Shown here piece by piece: positions 28,242-37,062 of a stretch of DNA of 64,000 nt; position 1 is the stretch's first letter; the number at the start of each line of letters is the position of its first letter. Source of the DNA: Desulforhopalus sp. IMCC35007 (GTDB taxonomy: Bacteria > Desulfobacterota > Desulfobulbia > Desulfobulbales > Desulfocapsaceae); NCBI RefSeq assembly GCF_005116575.1, contig NZ_SWCN01000014.1, positions 89,212 through 153,211 on the forward strand, written 5' to 3'. A program made the position numbers and the translations under genes. Under the pieces are notes generated by a model. That model did not search any database, had not been told where the DNA came from, and saw only the letters and a program-made list of their open reading frames with translations.

Positions 28242-28721
28242 CTACTCACAACATGTGTAAGGATTAATGGTAGTGACAGGGCAGCTCGCGGCCCGGACGA
28301 CCTTATCGGCAACACTGCCGAACATTATTTTTTCCAGCCCTTTATAACCATGGGTTCCCATAACAATGAGATCTGCCTCAACGTCGTTGGCGTACTCAAC
28401 TATTTTTTCCCCCACATCCCCCATCAACACCTTGTATTTAAGTTCTTTGACGCCAGCAGATTCACAAAATTCTTTCATCTCAGCGCTAAAAGAGGCCATC
28501 TTGGTTTCTGCACTTTCTGCCAACTCACCTTCCAGACTCGGTAAAGTCATTTGCGGTACAAAAAAGCCTGAGTAGTCCTCAAAATTCTGCACCACAAAAA
28601 TAAGATGCATGGAAGCCCCAAATTTTCCGGCCAGATAGGCTGCGGATTCAGCAATCAACTTTGAATTGTCAGAAAAATCAACCGGAGTTACAACGTTATG
28701 AATCTCATGAATTATACTCAT
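28242..28721 (-). CDS. Universal stress protein, UspA family
   Basis: A 159-residue cytoplasmic protein from ATG 28721, which has AAGGGGGAG just upstream; the longer frame to 28751 has no site. The UspA fold is clear: NVVTPVDFSDNSKLIAESAA at the start, AKFGA-type helix, YKVLMGDVGEKIVEYANDVE, and the ATP-binding loop LIVMGTHGYKGLEKIMFGSV followed by VVRAASCPVTTI. The G-x2-G-x9-G-S pattern suggests the ATP-binding subclass. Expression in such families rises in stress and starvation. Single gene, divergent from the MOSC gene. Confidence 0.92.
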   Translation of the reverse strand: MSIIHEIHNVVTPVDFSDNSKLIAESAAYLAGKFGASMHLIFVVQNFEDYSGFFVPQMTLPSLEGELAESAETKMASFSAEMKEFCESAGVKELKYKVLMGDVGEKIVEYANDVEADLIVMGTHGYKGLEKIMFGSVADKVVRAASCPVTTINPYTCCE

Positions 28722-28878
28722 AGCTCCCCCTTCACTGGTTAAATGAAACAACCCTTATCTACACCTTAATATTCTCATACACTAATGTTGAAGTCAATAT
28801 AATGCTAGGAATTGACACGTAATTCTGTGAAAAATTATTCCACCAGAAATGTTTTTTTCGCCTTGCACAATTCGGCGT

Positions 28879-28906
28879 TTGACAAATAAATATTTTAGGA
28901 TATTCT
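28879..28906 (+). promoter_or_regulatory. Sigma-70-type promoter for the MOSC gene
   Basis: A perfect -35 TTGACA and -10 TATTCT with a 16-base spacer, 55 bases before the TTG start of the MOSC gene. A second TTGACA at 28812-28817 lies upstream without a good -10. Confidence 0.65.
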
Positions 28907-28960
28907 CCAGTGATACATTGTGGTATATGATGATATTTTTTGAGCACAGAGGAGTGGGAT

Positions 28961-29740
28961 TTGAAGACAATTACAGCAATTTCAATCAGCGATCGCAAAG
29001 GAATGCGAAAAAAAAACATTGAGGCGACTACGCTTATTGCAGGGTTTGGCCTACAACATGATGCCCACGGCGGTGACTGGCATCGTCAGGTAAGTTTTCT
29101 GGCTGAAGAAAGCATAGAATCCATGCGTCAGAAGGGTTTGAGCGTCGTTGCTGGAAATTTTGCAGAAAACATCACAACAACAGGACTTCATCTCACAGGG
29201 CTTGAGGTGGGTACCCATGTCACTATTGGAGAGACTGAACTTATCATCTCCCAGCTTGGAAAAATCTGCCACAAACCCTGCGCCATTTATCATCAGGCCG
29301 GAGACTGTGTCATGCCAAGGGAAGGTATCTTCGCGGTGGTTATTCAAGGAGGAGAAATCAAGGTAGGAGATGCTATCAAAGTCAGTGACAGACACTCAGC
29401 TTCAGCTGCTATTGTTGGCAATGATTCCATCGAAAAAGAAGCGGTGAAAAATGTTGTTAGAAAAACATTTCAACCCGCCTTCGTCCGCTTTGATACGGTA
29501 AACAATAAAAAAGGTGGTACTCTTGGTGCAATAATTGATGATCTCACCTTAACCCAAAAAACAAAAGACATCGTGATTGTTGATCCTACAGGAGAGCTTG
29601 GGCTGAGCCTTTCCGGTCTTCCTCTGCAAGAGAACGGTCCGAACAGATACACCTGCAGACAAAGCACCGTCTATTATTGCCGGTCTTGTAACCCTTCTCT
29701 TGACGCACCTACTGATTCATTTTTCATCAAAAGTCTTTAA
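28961..29740 (+). CDS. MOSC-domain protein with an unrecognised C-terminal extension
   Basis: A 259-residue protein, most likely started at TTG 28961 with AGAGGAG six bases upstream; the earlier TTG at 28940 lies before that site. Residues 1-145 are a MOSC domain: GLQHDAHGGDWHRQVSFLAEE, GNFAENITTTGL, VGTHVTIGETELIISQLG and CHKPCAIYHQAGDCVMPREG with the conserved cysteines that handle sulfur or the molybdenum cofactor. The last 110 residues (from about ASAAIVGNDS) are not a MogA domain as in some fusions and I do not recognise them; they include DIVIVDPTGELGLSLSG and a CRSC motif. Likely roles are in sulfur transfer to, or sulfuration of, molybdo-enzymes. Confidence 0.85.
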   Translation: MKTITAISISDRKGMRKKNIEATTLIAGFGLQHDAHGGDWHRQVSFLAEESIESMRQKGLSVVAGNFAENITTTGLHLTGLEVGTHVTIGETELIISQLGKICHKPCAIYHQAGDCVMPREGIFAVVIQGGEIKVGDAIKVSDRHSASAAIVGNDSIEKEAVKNVVRKTFQPAFVRFDTVNNKKGGTLGAIIDDLTLTQKTKDIVIVDPTGELGLSLSGLPLQENGPNRYTCRQSTVYYCRSCNPSLDAPTDSFFIKSL

Positions 29741-29753
29741 ATGATGAAAGAGT

Positions 29754-30143
29754 CTACCAGTCACTTTTTTTAGAAAATTTTTCTTTAGCCAGAACGATTT
29801 TTTCCAGTAGTTCGTCAAAAGACACAGGTTTCATGCAATAGTCAAAGGCACCCTTTTTCATGCCGCTGATACCAACATTGAGCGAGGCATGACCGGTAAG
29901 AACGATAACCTCCAGTTCCGGCTGGACCTTTTTCATTTCAGCCATGCACTCAAGACCATCAAGGCCCGGCATGCAGACATCCATAATCACCACATCAAAT
30001 TTCCCCTGTCCCAACCGATCCAGGGCCTCCATGCAGCCACCTGCCGTTTCGAAGTCGATGTTTCGTCGCTTGAAAAATTTAGCCATAAGTTCGAGAAAAT
30101 CTGCCTCGTCGTCCACCATCATTATTTTTCTTTTTTCATTCAT
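29754..30143 (-). CDS. Single-domain response regulator
   Basis: A 129-residue stand-alone receiver. DDEADFLELMAKFFKRR carries the acidic pair, the phospho-acceptor Asp is in VVIMDVCMPGLDG, Thr in LTGHAS and Lys in CMKPVSFDELL. No DNA-binding output is attached, so it acts by protein contact or in a phosphorelay. Its ATG lies inside the end of the PEP-synthase-like gene (8-base overlap), so it is translationally coupled to it and is the last gene of the TSUP/kinase operon. Confidence 0.9.
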   Translation of the reverse strand: MNEKRKIMMVDDEADFLELMAKFFKRRNIDFETAGGCMEALDRLGQGKFDVVIMDVCMPGLDGLECMAEMKKVQPELEVIVLTGHASLNVGISGMKKGAFDYCMKPVSFDELLEKIVLAKEKFSKKSDW

Positions 30144-32742
30144 GAACAGATTCCCCGATGGTTGATTCTTTTAGAGAAAGCATCTCTTCAATATCTTTTA
30201 AAAATTTTTCTCTGTATTGTTCAACCGCATGTGGTTGAGTCATGACCATGTCCAATTGTCGTGAATGGGTTATGAGATAACCCAGAATTTCTAAACGCTG
30301 TTCAAGGTACTCTACTGGCTGTTTTTTGACCCGGGCGAGAAGTGCATCTGAACGTAATTCAACACGAAAGTCATAACGTTTTAGGATGTCGGCAAGAAGT
30401 CTGGCCCGCACAGCTTTGCGCCTCATATCGGCAGCACCACCTTTAAACCTGAACGTCACATAACTCTCGGTCAAAAGATCACTGAGGTAGGCCTCAATCA
30501 TTGCGTAATGATAGCCAAGTCGAACACTGAGATTACAAAAGTTTTTAGAAATCAGAAAATAATTTTTAGTCGCCATGTTTGAGGCGACCGAAGGATCTAG
30601 GTCAGGCCGCATGGTTGATTGAAAAATAATCTCACCGAAACCTCTGGCACTGATCGGCGGTGGTCCTTCCCAGGGAAACGCGGAGATACCTCTCCAGATC
30701 GCCTGCATGGGAAGAGAGACAATATCTTCGATACGAACCATTTTACTACCACTGTCCAGCCCCTGCCGAAAGCCATCAGCCAGATCGATAACCCACCACT
30801 CCAGAGGGACTTCACCGACCAGTCTTTTGGCTGTTCCCTTATCGAAACGATGTTCCTTGCCATAATTGAACATCTCTGAAACAGATTTTTCATGACAGAA
30901 CCGGGTAATGTCATGCAGAGTTTCACACCAGTTTGACCTGAAATGGGACGATGTCGGATCGTTGAGATTAAGGGGCGTTATATACTGCAAGGCCTCGGTG
31001 ACAATCCTCTGCACCGGACTTCCCGCCATAATATCCCTTTTGGCAACATTTTGACGAAGCAGCTCTTCCCTTCGCCCCTGATAAATCGCTCGACCTGAAC
31101 TGTTTACCGTTATTGTTTGACCGCTGGTAAGCACAGACATCGCGCCTGGCAGGCTAAACAACGCTGGGATTCCGAACTCTCTGGCTACAGTTGCCAGATG
31201 CCCGGCTTCTGTACCATTTTCAGCAATCACCGCCGTGGCTCTGCCCAAAAGTGGTGCCCATTCCGGTAGTGGATGCCGAAGCACCAAAACCGCACCTCTT
31301 GGAAACTCGCGCATATCTTTGTCTGAATCAACCAGAAAAACCTCTCCGGAGGCGATTCCACCACTGGCGGATATCCCGCCGAAAAGCAAGGGCTTTTCCA
31401 CGGATTCACCCGGTACAGCCACTTTTTGCATACTCCGGGACTTTTCTTTTGTACCGGCAGGTGTTGCTGCAATTGGTCTACTCTGGAGAATATAGAGAAC
31501 CCCCTGGTGATCATAGGACCATTCAACATCCTGAGGTTGACCAAAATGGATTTCAAGCTGAAGTGCTGTCTCGGCAAGCTTTCTGATCTGGCTATACGTC
31601 AATGATGCGCTCCCCGACAACTGCTCCTTGCCACTGTCTTGACTTTGGCGGATTTCACTGAACACAACCGGAAAGGGTTTTTCACGGCCAACCAGGAATA
31701 GATCAGTGACAGTCGTCCCGTCGACCACTCCCCTGGCGATGCCTGCTGTCGCATTGATACGCATCACCTCACTCTCTTGCTCACCAGGGTCCCTGGAATA
31801 GATGACGCCACTGACCAGTGCATCAACCATGACCAGGCAGCCAACACACATTTCTATATCTTCATGGCGATACCCTCTCATTCGACGATAGGCAATCGCC
31901 CTTGGTCCATACTTACTGGCAATAACCTTCTTGTACAGATCACCAATCTCATGTTTTTCAACGTTAAGAAACGTGCTGTACAGGCCGGCAAAAGAAACCC
32001 CTGCAGTGTCTTCTCCCAAGGCGCTTGAGCGCATGGCCACCCTGGAGGCAGAATGACTCTCTGTTTCAAGACGATTGAAATGAGCGTGAAGCAATTCTTC
32101 AAGATCAGGAGGCAGAGGGGCATCCATGACGATCTTTTGCATTTCTTCACAGGTCTTGTAGAGATCATCGAGATCCTCCGAGTCAAAGACCTGCAGGAGC
32201 CGGTTGATTTCGGCAATATGCTCTGTCGTCAAAAAATGTCTGGTCGCTGAGGCGGTGATTACAAAACCTAGAGGCACGACAATACCTTGAAGGGCATTAA
32301 TCTCTCCAAGGTTGGCCATTTTCTCCCCAGCCTGATCTCTGTCAGACCTTCTGACCTTATCCAAAGTCAGGATTAAAGGTCCCTGAACAAAATCGTGTTT
32401 CCTGGCAACGATCTTATCCAATTCATTGCTGATTTTTTCAAATGTTGTTTCGAGATCGGCATACTTTCCATCGGACATTGCAAGGATGTCGCTGATCATT
32501 TTATAGACGTTGATGAGAATGGTGGAAATCTTCGACCGGACAAAAGCCATCCGGTAACTCCCACCACCATAGTAGACCTTTTCCAGTTCTGCCATGGCTT
32601 GCAAAGCATTGTTGTTGGCCGTCAGTAGATTTCTGAAATGAGCATATCGTCTGGTAAAATCTGTACGAAGCTCTTCAGAACTCATACTCGGCCTGGACTG
32701 GCCGAACAAACGCTGTTTTAAAAGGGTGAAGATCCTCTGCAT
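30136..32742 (-). CDS. PEP-synthase-like phosphotransferase lacking the PEP-binding TIM barrel
   Basis: An 868-residue protein. After about 110 helical residues comes a PPDK_N ATP-grasp domain (about 120-430: EKMANLGEINALQGIVVPLG, RVAMRSSALGEDTAGVSFAG, DVEWSYDHQGVLYILQSRPI). A swivelling His domain follows (about 455-555) with NGTEAGHLATVAREFGIPAL, where the His is the expected phospho-acceptor. The remaining 310 residues are not the PEP/pyruvate TIM barrel with its catalytic cysteine; they look helical and unfamiliar, ending in EYREKF-like charged sequence. It could thus phosphorylate its own His and pass the phosphate, or pyrophosphate, to an unknown acceptor, as rifampin phosphotransferases do with a different fold order. 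Lies between a membrane protein and a response regulator gene. Confidence 0.85.
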   Translation of the reverse strand: MQRIFTLLKQRLFGQSRPSMSSEELRTDFTRRYAHFRNLLTANNNALQAMAELEKVYYGGGSYRMAFVRSKISTILINVYKMISDILAMSDGKYADLETTFEKISNELDKIVARKHDFVQGPLILTLDKVRRSDRDQAGEKMANLGEINALQGIVVPLGFVITASATRHFLTTEHIAEINRLLQVFDSEDLDDLYKTCEEMQKIVMDAPLPPDLEELLHAHFNRLETESHSASRVAMRSSALGEDTAGVSFAGLYSTFLNVEKHEIGDLYKKVIASKYGPRAIAYRRMRGYRHEDIEMCVGCLVMVDALVSGVIYSRDPGEQESEVMRINATAGIARGVVDGTTVTDLFLVGREKPFPVVFSEIRQSQDSGKEQLSGSASLTYSQIRKLAETALQLEIHFGQPQDVEWSYDHQGVLYILQSRPIAATPAGTKEKSRSMQKVAVPGESVEKPLLFGGISASGGIASGEVFLVDSDKDMREFPRGAVLVLRHPLPEWAPLLGRATAVIAENGTEAGHLATVAREFGIPALFSLPGAMSVLTSGQTITVNSSGRAIYQGRREELLRQNVAKRDIMAGSPVQRIVTEALQYITPLNLNDPTSSHFRSNWCETLHDITRFCHEKSVSEMFNYGKEHRFDKGTAKRLVGEVPLEWWVIDLADGFRQGLDSGSKMVRIEDIVSLPMQAIWRGISAFPWEGPPPISARGFGEIIFQSTMRPDLDPSVASNMATKNYFLISKNFCNLSVRLGYHYAMIEAYLSDLLTESYVTFRFKGGAADMRRKAVRARLLADILKRYDFRVELRSDALLARVKKQPVEYLEQRLEILGYLITHSRQLDMVMTQPHAVEQYREKFLKDIEEMLSLKESTIGESVHE

Positions 32743-32828
32743 AGTTTACAATCCTTGTCTACCCATAAAAGCGTATGACGGGATTACTCCCGCCACACGC
32801 CGCTAAGGTTGGCCGATTTTCGCCACGA

Positions 32829-33518
32829 TCAATGGCCGATCTTCAAACCTAATCCTTCAAAAAGGTACATGATTCCAAAGCCATACCAAAGTGTATAGCA
32901 AACATAAAAGCCCAATGCCGCGAAAATCAACAAAAAGCTGTCCTTGTAACTGCCAGCCTGGACACCGTAGTAGTTATATGCAGGTTCCAACGCTTTTGAC
33001 TGGATTGAAGTAATGGTCTTTGCCTGTTTAAAACTCTCCTGTTTCGTCAAATCCTTGCCCATTGATTTAAATGCCGTCCACCAGTTGAACAGCACCTGTT
33101 TTTCGCCGTAACCGTACTTGTCAGCAAGTACTGAGCCATTGTTGTGAAACATTTGATCAGCATCTTCAAGACTGGCTTTCATGATTCCTGCCATATCACC
33201 TTTAACCGCCAATTCATTGCCGGAAACAGTTACCTCTGCACCGCTTGCCTGAAATAGCTTTGCCGTATCCGTAGCCTGCTGGTCATTTTCCATTTTAATG
33301 TTAACATCTATCATCTTACCTGCATATTGTTCAGTGGCTTTGATCGACTCAGGGATAAAGTACGACGAACCCTTGGAAATCATATTGAACATATTATCCA
33401 TGTAATCGAGCCCATTTACCTTACCGGGAAAAATGGGGCTGAATATTGCCAACAGTAAGGCAAAAAAGGCCAATAACATTATAATACCTCTCATTTTCAA
33501 CTTTTTCTGCATGCTCAT
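32829..33518 (-). CDS. Membrane-anchored protein of unknown function linked to the TSUP exporter
   Basis: A 229-residue protein with a transmembrane helix at about 10-30 (GIIMLLAFFALLLAIFSPIF), a 160-residue extracytoplasmic part and a second helix at about 193-217 (FLLIFAALGFYVCYTLWYGF). The soluble part includes VNIKMENDQQATDTAKLF and ASGAEVTVSGNELAVKG. I do not recognise the family. ATG 33518 sits one base after the TSUP gene stop, with GGAGGG inside the end of that gene, so the two are translationally coupled and may form one complex. Confidence 0.8.
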   Translation of the reverse strand: MSMQKKLKMRGIIMLLAFFALLLAIFSPIFPGKVNGLDYMDNMFNMISKGSSYFIPESIKATEQYAGKMIDVNIKMENDQQATDTAKLFQASGAEVTVSGNELAVKGDMAGIMKASLEDADQMFHNNGSVLADKYGYGEKQVLFNWWTAFKSMGKDLTKQESFKQAKTITSIQSKALEPAYNYYGVQAGSYKDSFLLIFAALGFYVCYTLWYGFGIMYLFEGLGLKIGH

Positions 33519-33519
33519 A

Positions 33520-34857
33520 TCAGTTGCCCTCCGATCTTACTTCTTTCAGGTTGGAATCATTGAAATCCGATTTTTCATAGTTTGGGGCAGGATGTTCGGA
33601 TCGTAATTCATTGAGATGTGTAAAAAATACATAGAATACCCAAACCGCGAATGCACCAATGGTCAGGAAAAACAGCACATTGCCTACGGTATTAATCATT
33701 GCGCCCATACTTTTGGTGATCTGAATGTAACCAAGGCCTTGTAATTTTGCAGGCATTGCGAAAAAACGGTTAATAAAACCGGCAGTAACCGCCAGGGCAA
33801 AAAAACCACGGATCATAATACCTGGGACCACTTTAGTTATGAGAGATCCCACCTGAACACCGATCAAAGAACCAAGCAACATGCCCATTGCCAGGGTATA
33901 GAAAACAAAACCATAGAAGGCATACTGACTCAGTGAACTATAGCCAGCGGTAAAAACTATCTGGAAAATATCGGTACCGACAGTGGTCATGGAGGAGACA
34001 CCAAGACCATAGACAAAGATTGGGAAGGTGAGAAAACCACCACCAACACCCATGATGGAGGCTGCAAGGCCAACGAGCAGACCACTGATCACGAGAAATA
34101 TCGCCGAAATTTTACGGCCACCAGGAGTAACACCCTCATCAAAGGTCAGCATTGGTGGAATGTGAATGGATTGCAGACGCTTACCCATTGGTGGAACCGC
34201 TTCCGCACGCCCGGAACTCTTCTCTGTCCCGGCCTCACCTTTTCTCGCTTTAAAATAATCCATCAAGGCATAAAAGGAGAGAAAACCAAGGATGAAAACA
34301 TAGACCGTAGTAATGAACAGATCACTCAGTACAGGGTTCAAATCATAGAGATACCTGTTCAGCATACCACCTAGGGTCGCGCCGGCAATAGAACCAACCA
34401 AAAAGGTTCCTGCAAGGGAAACAGAGATGTTGCCGAGTTTTCTATGGAGGACACTGCCCATGATCGCCTTGGCAAAAATGTGAAAAAGATCGGTTCCCAC
34501 CGCCAGGATACCTTTGACGCCGGCACTCATCAATGCCGGAGCAATAATAAATCCACCACCCGCACCGATACAGCCGGTAATCAACCCTGCACAAACCCCT
34601 ACAAAAATTGAGGCGAAGAAAATAAGGTTAGTGTAATGCGAAGGCATATACGCAGTCTTGCCGCCAAGAAAATTCGGCAAGGTTCCGTCTCCTGAAGCGA
34701 GGGCAATTCCGCCAAGAATGATTGGTAGGAGCAGCAGAAAGAGCACAGTCATTCGTTTTCGGCTGCGTAAAATATTGGTTGACGCTTCCAGATCCCAGCG
34801 CGCATAAGCCTCGGACCCTCTGACCATCATCTGGTAAAAATCTCTACCGTAGCTCAT
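33520..34857 (-). CDS. Sulfite exporter TauE/SafE (TSUP) family transporter
   Basis: A 445-residue membrane protein of the TSUP family. A cytoplasmic N-terminus of about 45 residues (RDFYQMMVRGSEAYARWDLE) and a first helix are extra compared with minimal ~250-residue members. The duplicated TSUP modules are visible as GLITGCIGAGGGFIIAPALM and later ASIMGVGGGFLTFPIFVYG, each followed by VGTDLFHI/VGTDIFQI. The family exports sulfite, sulfoacetate or other organosulfonates, or moves related anions. In a sulfur-metabolising bacterium sulfite or thiosulfate is a plausible substrate, but this is inference. ATG 34857 follows AAGGA. Third gene of a kinase-regulator-exporter operon. Confidence 0.9.
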   Translation of the reverse strand: MSYGRDFYQMMVRGSEAYARWDLEASTNILRSRKRMTVLFLLLLPIILGGIALASGDGTLPNFLGGKTAYMPSHYTNLIFFASIFVGVCAGLITGCIGAGGGFIIAPALMSAGVKGILAVGTDLFHIFAKAIMGSVLHRKLGNISVSLAGTFLVGSIAGATLGGMLNRYLYDLNPVLSDLFITTVYVFILGFLSFYALMDYFKARKGEAGTEKSSGRAEAVPPMGKRLQSIHIPPMLTFDEGVTPGGRKISAIFLVISGLLVGLAASIMGVGGGFLTFPIFVYGLGVSSMTTVGTDIFQIVFTAGYSSLSQYAFYGFVFYTLAMGMLLGSLIGVQVGSLITKVVPGIMIRGFFALAVTAGFINRFFAMPAKLQGLGYIQITKSMGAMINTVGNVLFFLTIGAFAVWVFYVFFTHLNELRSEHPAPNYEKSDFNDSNLKEVRSEGN

Positions 34858-34926
34858 AGAATTTTCCTTTTTCCAAAATTTATCTTTGCAAACTGTTAAT
34901 ATTCCGTCATGCCCCTTTGCATCGCA

Positions 34927-35355
34927 TCAAAGAGGCATGGACATATGTTTTTTCAAAAGGGCCTGGTCAATCTTCTCCTGGTGCAAACGTTTCTTTTCAT
35001 AGGCCTCTTCAAGCTTTTCAAGAAGCGGATCTGTTTCAATGGGCTTCATCAGATAATCAAAGGCTCCAAGTTTCATTCCTTCAATACCTGACTCCACTGA
35101 AGCATGCCCCGTAAGCAGCAGCACCTCGACCAGCGGCTTCAGACTGCGAATCTGACGCAGGGTTTCGATACCATCCATTCCCGGCATTTTTACATCCAGC
35201 AGCACCACGTCTATACGCTTATGCTCCAGAATCTCTAAAGCCTTCTCGCCACTTTCTGCACTCATCACGATCAGGCCACGCTTCGTCAGAATTTTCGAGG
35301 TCATCTCTCTGAATTCATCTTCATCGTCAACAACCAGTACACAGAACTCATTCAT
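34927..35355 (-). CDS. Response regulator (single receiver, charged tail)
   Basis: A 142-residue receiver: VVDDEDEF, the phospho-acceptor in VVLLDVKMPGMDG, LLTGHAS and the Lys of LMKPIE. A charged helical tail (EAYEKKRLHQEKIDQALLKK) follows instead of an effector domain. It is closely alike in its motifs to the second receiver at 29754-30143. ATG 35355 follows GAAGGAG. It is encoded 51 bp after the sensor kinase and is its likely partner. Confidence 0.92.
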   Translation of the reverse strand: MNEFCVLVVDDEDEFREMTSKILTKRGLIVMSAESGEKALEILEHKRIDVVLLDVKMPGMDGIETLRQIRSLKPLVEVLLLTGHASVESGIEGMKLGAFDYLMKPIETDPLLEKLEEAYEKKRLHQEKIDQALLKKHMSMPL

Positions 35356-35406
35356 GGTTTATTCTCCTTCAACGTTATAATATTTGGCAGGAGGTCACTG
35401 TTTCCG

Positions 35407-37062
35407 TCATTTCGATTCACCAAAGCTGATGACCGGCAAAACAATGGTAAAAATGGCCCCTCCACCCTTTCTGTTTGCAACCGTTATCGATCCTCCAAGT
35501 TTCTGGATGATGTCGTAGCTTATATAGAGCCCCAGGCCTGTTCCCTTACCTGGATCTTTGGTTGTGAAGAAGGGATCAAAGATCTGTTTTATATTCTCTG
35601 GTTTTATCCCCGGACCGCTATCGGCAAACTCCAACACCAGCTTGCCATCACGGCTCGTTTTTGAACTCAGCTCGATCTTCCCACCATGACCGACCGCATC
35701 AATTGCGTTATTGATGAGGTTGAGAAATACCTGCTGCAACTGTGGGCCGTCGGTCATAGTTCCGGGCAGGTTGTTGTCCAGATTTTTAACTATGGTGATA
35801 TTGTCGTATCCGGCCTGACGTTCTACAAAGGAGACCGTTTCCAAGAGGAGTTCGTTAACCTGCACCTTTTCCTGTTGGCTGGACATTTTTCTCGAAAAGC
35901 CAAGCAGCCTGTGGGTAATAGTGCCTGCCCGTTGAACGTGGTGTTTGATCTGTTGCACAGCCTTCTGGTATTCACCCAGATTTTTTACCAGAGTCGGATC
36001 CTCATCTGGCAGAAGCTCACTTATCCACCCCGCCTGGTTGGTGATCATTTGCAGGGGGTTATTAATTTCATGGGCAATACCCGCAGCTAATCGGCCCACT
36101 GTTGCCATTTTTTCCACCTGAACAAACTGCAGGCCTAATGTTGCATATTCCTTGTCAGCCCTCTCAATATTTTTTGACAGAACAAGGCTGACAAAGGTTG
36201 CTGCGATCATCGAGATGAGTGAAATGGCAATGACAATGGAAATTATCTTGTCCCGAAGGCGCAGATAGTAGTGAAGGGAATCGGCTATGTTGGCTGTAAC
36301 CACCAACTGCCAGTGCCCATTGTCTATTGAGCGCGTCGCGGAAATATCGGTTGATGTGATGATTGATGATGAGTTATTTTCAAAGGCAAGCAGTGTTTTG
36401 TCAGTTTCTGAAAGATCTGTTTTACCGAGTAAACTCGGAGTTTGCAGTTCTCCCACGCGGTTGACAATAAAGGCATCCCCATGAGGACCAAGCTGGGCTG
36501 AATGAAGCAATGAATTGAAAATACTTGAATTAATGGTTGCCCTGAGTACATAATTCTTCAGCGGATCAGTAACCGCTACCACAAAATGAGGAGTGTTGCG
36601 AAACCCCATGAAAACATCACTGACATGCACTCCACTGATCAAAGTCTCTCTGAACCAGGGTGCATCATCATATTTCTTCCCTTCTATTTTTGCCCGGTAA
36701 GGGCCAACATACGCATGCTGAAAGCCCGTAACATCTATGACCTGCAGGTCTACAATATCCCCCTTACTATTCATGGCTAGAAAGACCTTTTCGACATTTT
36801 CCTTATTAAAAAAATAGTCTTCAGAGTACAGTGTAACCAGCATGCTCAGCGTATTGATTTTGTCTTTTAAAAACTGCGTAATTACCTCTGCCCGATGTTC
36901 AATGGTACTGGTGGCAAGCTCATTTAATTTGATAATATTGGTTTCTTCCACAGACCCCTTCATTATCCAGGCAAAACAGGCAATTGGTACAACACTCAGA
37001 CAAAAGAAGGCCACGAGCAGCCTTTTGGTGATTGTTGTGTAATAATTCCGTTTTCTTTCCAT
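35407..37062 (-). CDS. Membrane sensor histidine kinase with extracytoplasmic Cache-type domain
   Basis: A 551-residue kinase from ATG 37062, preceded by AGAGG; the frame runs further up to 37185 without a site. A transmembrane helix at about 15-34 and another near 265-290 enclose a double-Cache-like ligand domain ([20 protein letters not shown] and FVVAVTDPL). Then HisKA with [15 protein letters not shown], and HATPase with [28 protein letters not shown] and [11 protein letters not shown]. It should phosphorylate the response regulator encoded next and sense a small molecule outside the membrane, plausibly a substrate of the TSUP exporter downstream. First gene of the operon. Confidence 0.92.
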   Translation of the reverse strand: MERKRNYYTTITKRLLVAFFCLSVVPIACFAWIMKGSVEETNIIKLNELATSTIEHRAEVITQFLKDKINTLSMLVTLYSEDYFFNKENVEKVFLAMNSKGDIVDLQVIDVTGFQHAYVGPYRAKIEGKKYDDAPWFRETLISGVHVSDVFMGFRNTPHFVVAVTDPLKNYVLRATINSSIFNSLLHSAQLGPHGDAFIVNRVGELQTPSLLGKTDLSETDKTLLAFENNSSSIITSTDISATRSIDNGHWQLVVTANIADSLHYYLRLRDKIISIVIAISLISMIAATFVSLVLSKNIERADKEYATLGLQFVQVEKMATVGRLAAGIAHEINNPLQMITNQAGWISELLPDEDPTLVKNLGEYQKAVQQIKHHVQRAGTITHRLLGFSRKMSSQQEKVQVNELLLETVSFVERQAGYDNITIVKNLDNNLPGTMTDGPQLQQVFLNLINNAIDAVGHGGKIELSSKTSRDGKLVLEFADSGPGIKPENIKQIFDPFFTTKDPGKGTGLGLYISYDIIQKLGGSITVANRKGGGAIFTIVLPVISFGESK

